From an uncultured Bacilli bacterium (GTDB lineage Bacteria > Bacillota_I > Bacilli_A > RF39 > UBA660), in the NCBI GenBank assembly GCA_934162325.1, contig CAKPIH010000002.1, positions 1-60,987 on the forward strand: DNA of 60,987 bases. The letters run 5' to 3'. Below, piece by piece: positions 60,605 through 60,987 of this stretch. The notes under the pieces were generated by a model. It was not told the origin of the DNA, did no database searches, and was given only the letters and a program-made list of their open reading frames with translations. How positions within the stretch are numbered: position 1 is the stretch's first letter; every line of letters begins with the position of its first letter. A program made the position numbers and the translations under genes.

Positions 60605-60987
60605 AATATAGTAGAATATGCTGAATCGTTGGAGAGACTAGATAAATACAAGAATAAAAATCAATTATCAGTAGAATAGTTTGTTGTTTATGATGGAGAA
60701 ATAGATTTTATAAAATTAATAAAAACAAATAAAAGAAATCATTCAAGCCAAAGACAATTAGATATAATAAAAGAAATACTACCACAACTAAAAAGTAATG
60801 ATATAGGAATAATAGCATCATATAATAATCAAGTAGATTTAATAAAACAAAATATCCAAGATATAGAAGTAAGTACAGTTCATAAGTTTCAAGGTAGAGA
60901 AAAAGATGCCATAATAATATCAACAGTAGATGATGAAATATCAGACTTTGTAGCGGACTCTAATATCTTAAATGTAGCTATATCTAG
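60605..60987 (+). pseudogene. C-terminal fragment of an SF1 helicase (AAA_12-like), runs off the window
   Basis: The frame reads EYAESLERLDKYKNKNQLSVE, a TAG at 60677, then FVVYDGEIDFIKLIKTNK and DIGIIASYNNQVDLIKQNIQ, VSTVHKFQGREKDAIIIST and SNILNVAISR. The last three are motifs V-VI of Upf1-like SF1 helicases. There is no start codon or ribosome binding site, and the N-terminal half with Walker A is absent. It uses host-like A-rich codons. It looks like a gene cut by arrival of the defence block. More sequence to the right is needed to see its true end. Confidence 0.65.

Noticed and set aside
1..60987. Mycoplasma-type code with TGA as Trp
   Set aside because: TGA ends several full-length genes at expected family lengths (for example at 29531-29533 and 59371-59373), and Trp is written TGG throughout.
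1..60987. CRISPR arrays
   Set aside because: No regularly spaced direct repeats with unique spacers were seen, and no cas genes. The recurrent hairpins are dispersed singly.

Overview
The window is about 61 kb of very AT-rich bacterial DNA. It uses the standard code: TGA is a real stop, for example in the CmpB-like gene and the cytosine methyltransferase. Gene content and order are those of a low-GC Firmicutes/Mollicutes-related Bacillota. Telling neighbourhoods are tsaE-tsaB-rimI-tsaD, rlmN-prpC-prkC-rsgA-rpe, yqeG-yqeH and mrnC-rlmB-sigH. A sigma-K-like factor, no visible codon reassignment and very A-rich coding strands fit an uncultured gut lineage near the Erysipelotrichia/RF39 group. 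That placement is inference only.

Layout. 0-2.7 kb: a small membrane protein, an AbiD/F-like HEPN protein and an HtrA protease. 2.7-6.7 kb: the t6A operon, then a phage-type holin/amidase pair. 6.7-10.4 kb: a compact cassette with a methyltransferase-like gene on the minus strand and, divergently, a strong promoter, a 21-residue peptide gene, a stem-loop, a MccB/PaaA-like E1 enzyme and an ABC-F ATPase. It looks like an unrecognised microcin C/pantocin-like peptide pathway. 10.4-17.4 kb: PcrA, three cell-wall or surface enzymes, and a metal-responsive ArsR/P1B-ATPase operon with a palindromic operator. 17.5-36.9 kb: mostly housekeeping (HIT, NUDIX, RlmN, PrpC/PrkC, RsgA, Rpe, SigK, YqeG/YqeH, GT2, MrnC, RlmB, SigH, UvrA). 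37-44.6 kb: two transglutaminase-like membrane proteins, several HExxH proteins, an orphan HerA ATPase and a double-HTH regulator. 44.6-47.3 kb: a Ca2+-type P-ATPase.

47.6-61 kb is accessory. It holds a DUF3800 gene convergent with a complete small RNA gene (promoter and terminator both visible). Next come an ABC-F remnant behind an attenuator-like leader, a GIY-YIG/DUF2075 helicase with MazG, and a defence block. That block contains Hachiman (HamA/HamB), a 5-methylcytosine methyltransferase and a convergent candidate restriction enzyme. It is bounded by a decayed membrane-protein gene and a helicase remnant, and its composition differs from the rest of the window.

Two families of intergenic dual stem-loops recur. 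The stronger has six copies: a hairpin of about 10 bp directly abutting one of about 9 bp with zero spacer, loops bounded by AG-AC and GG-CT, and paired base changes between copies. I found no CRISPR array, rRNA, tRNA or complete insertion sequence.
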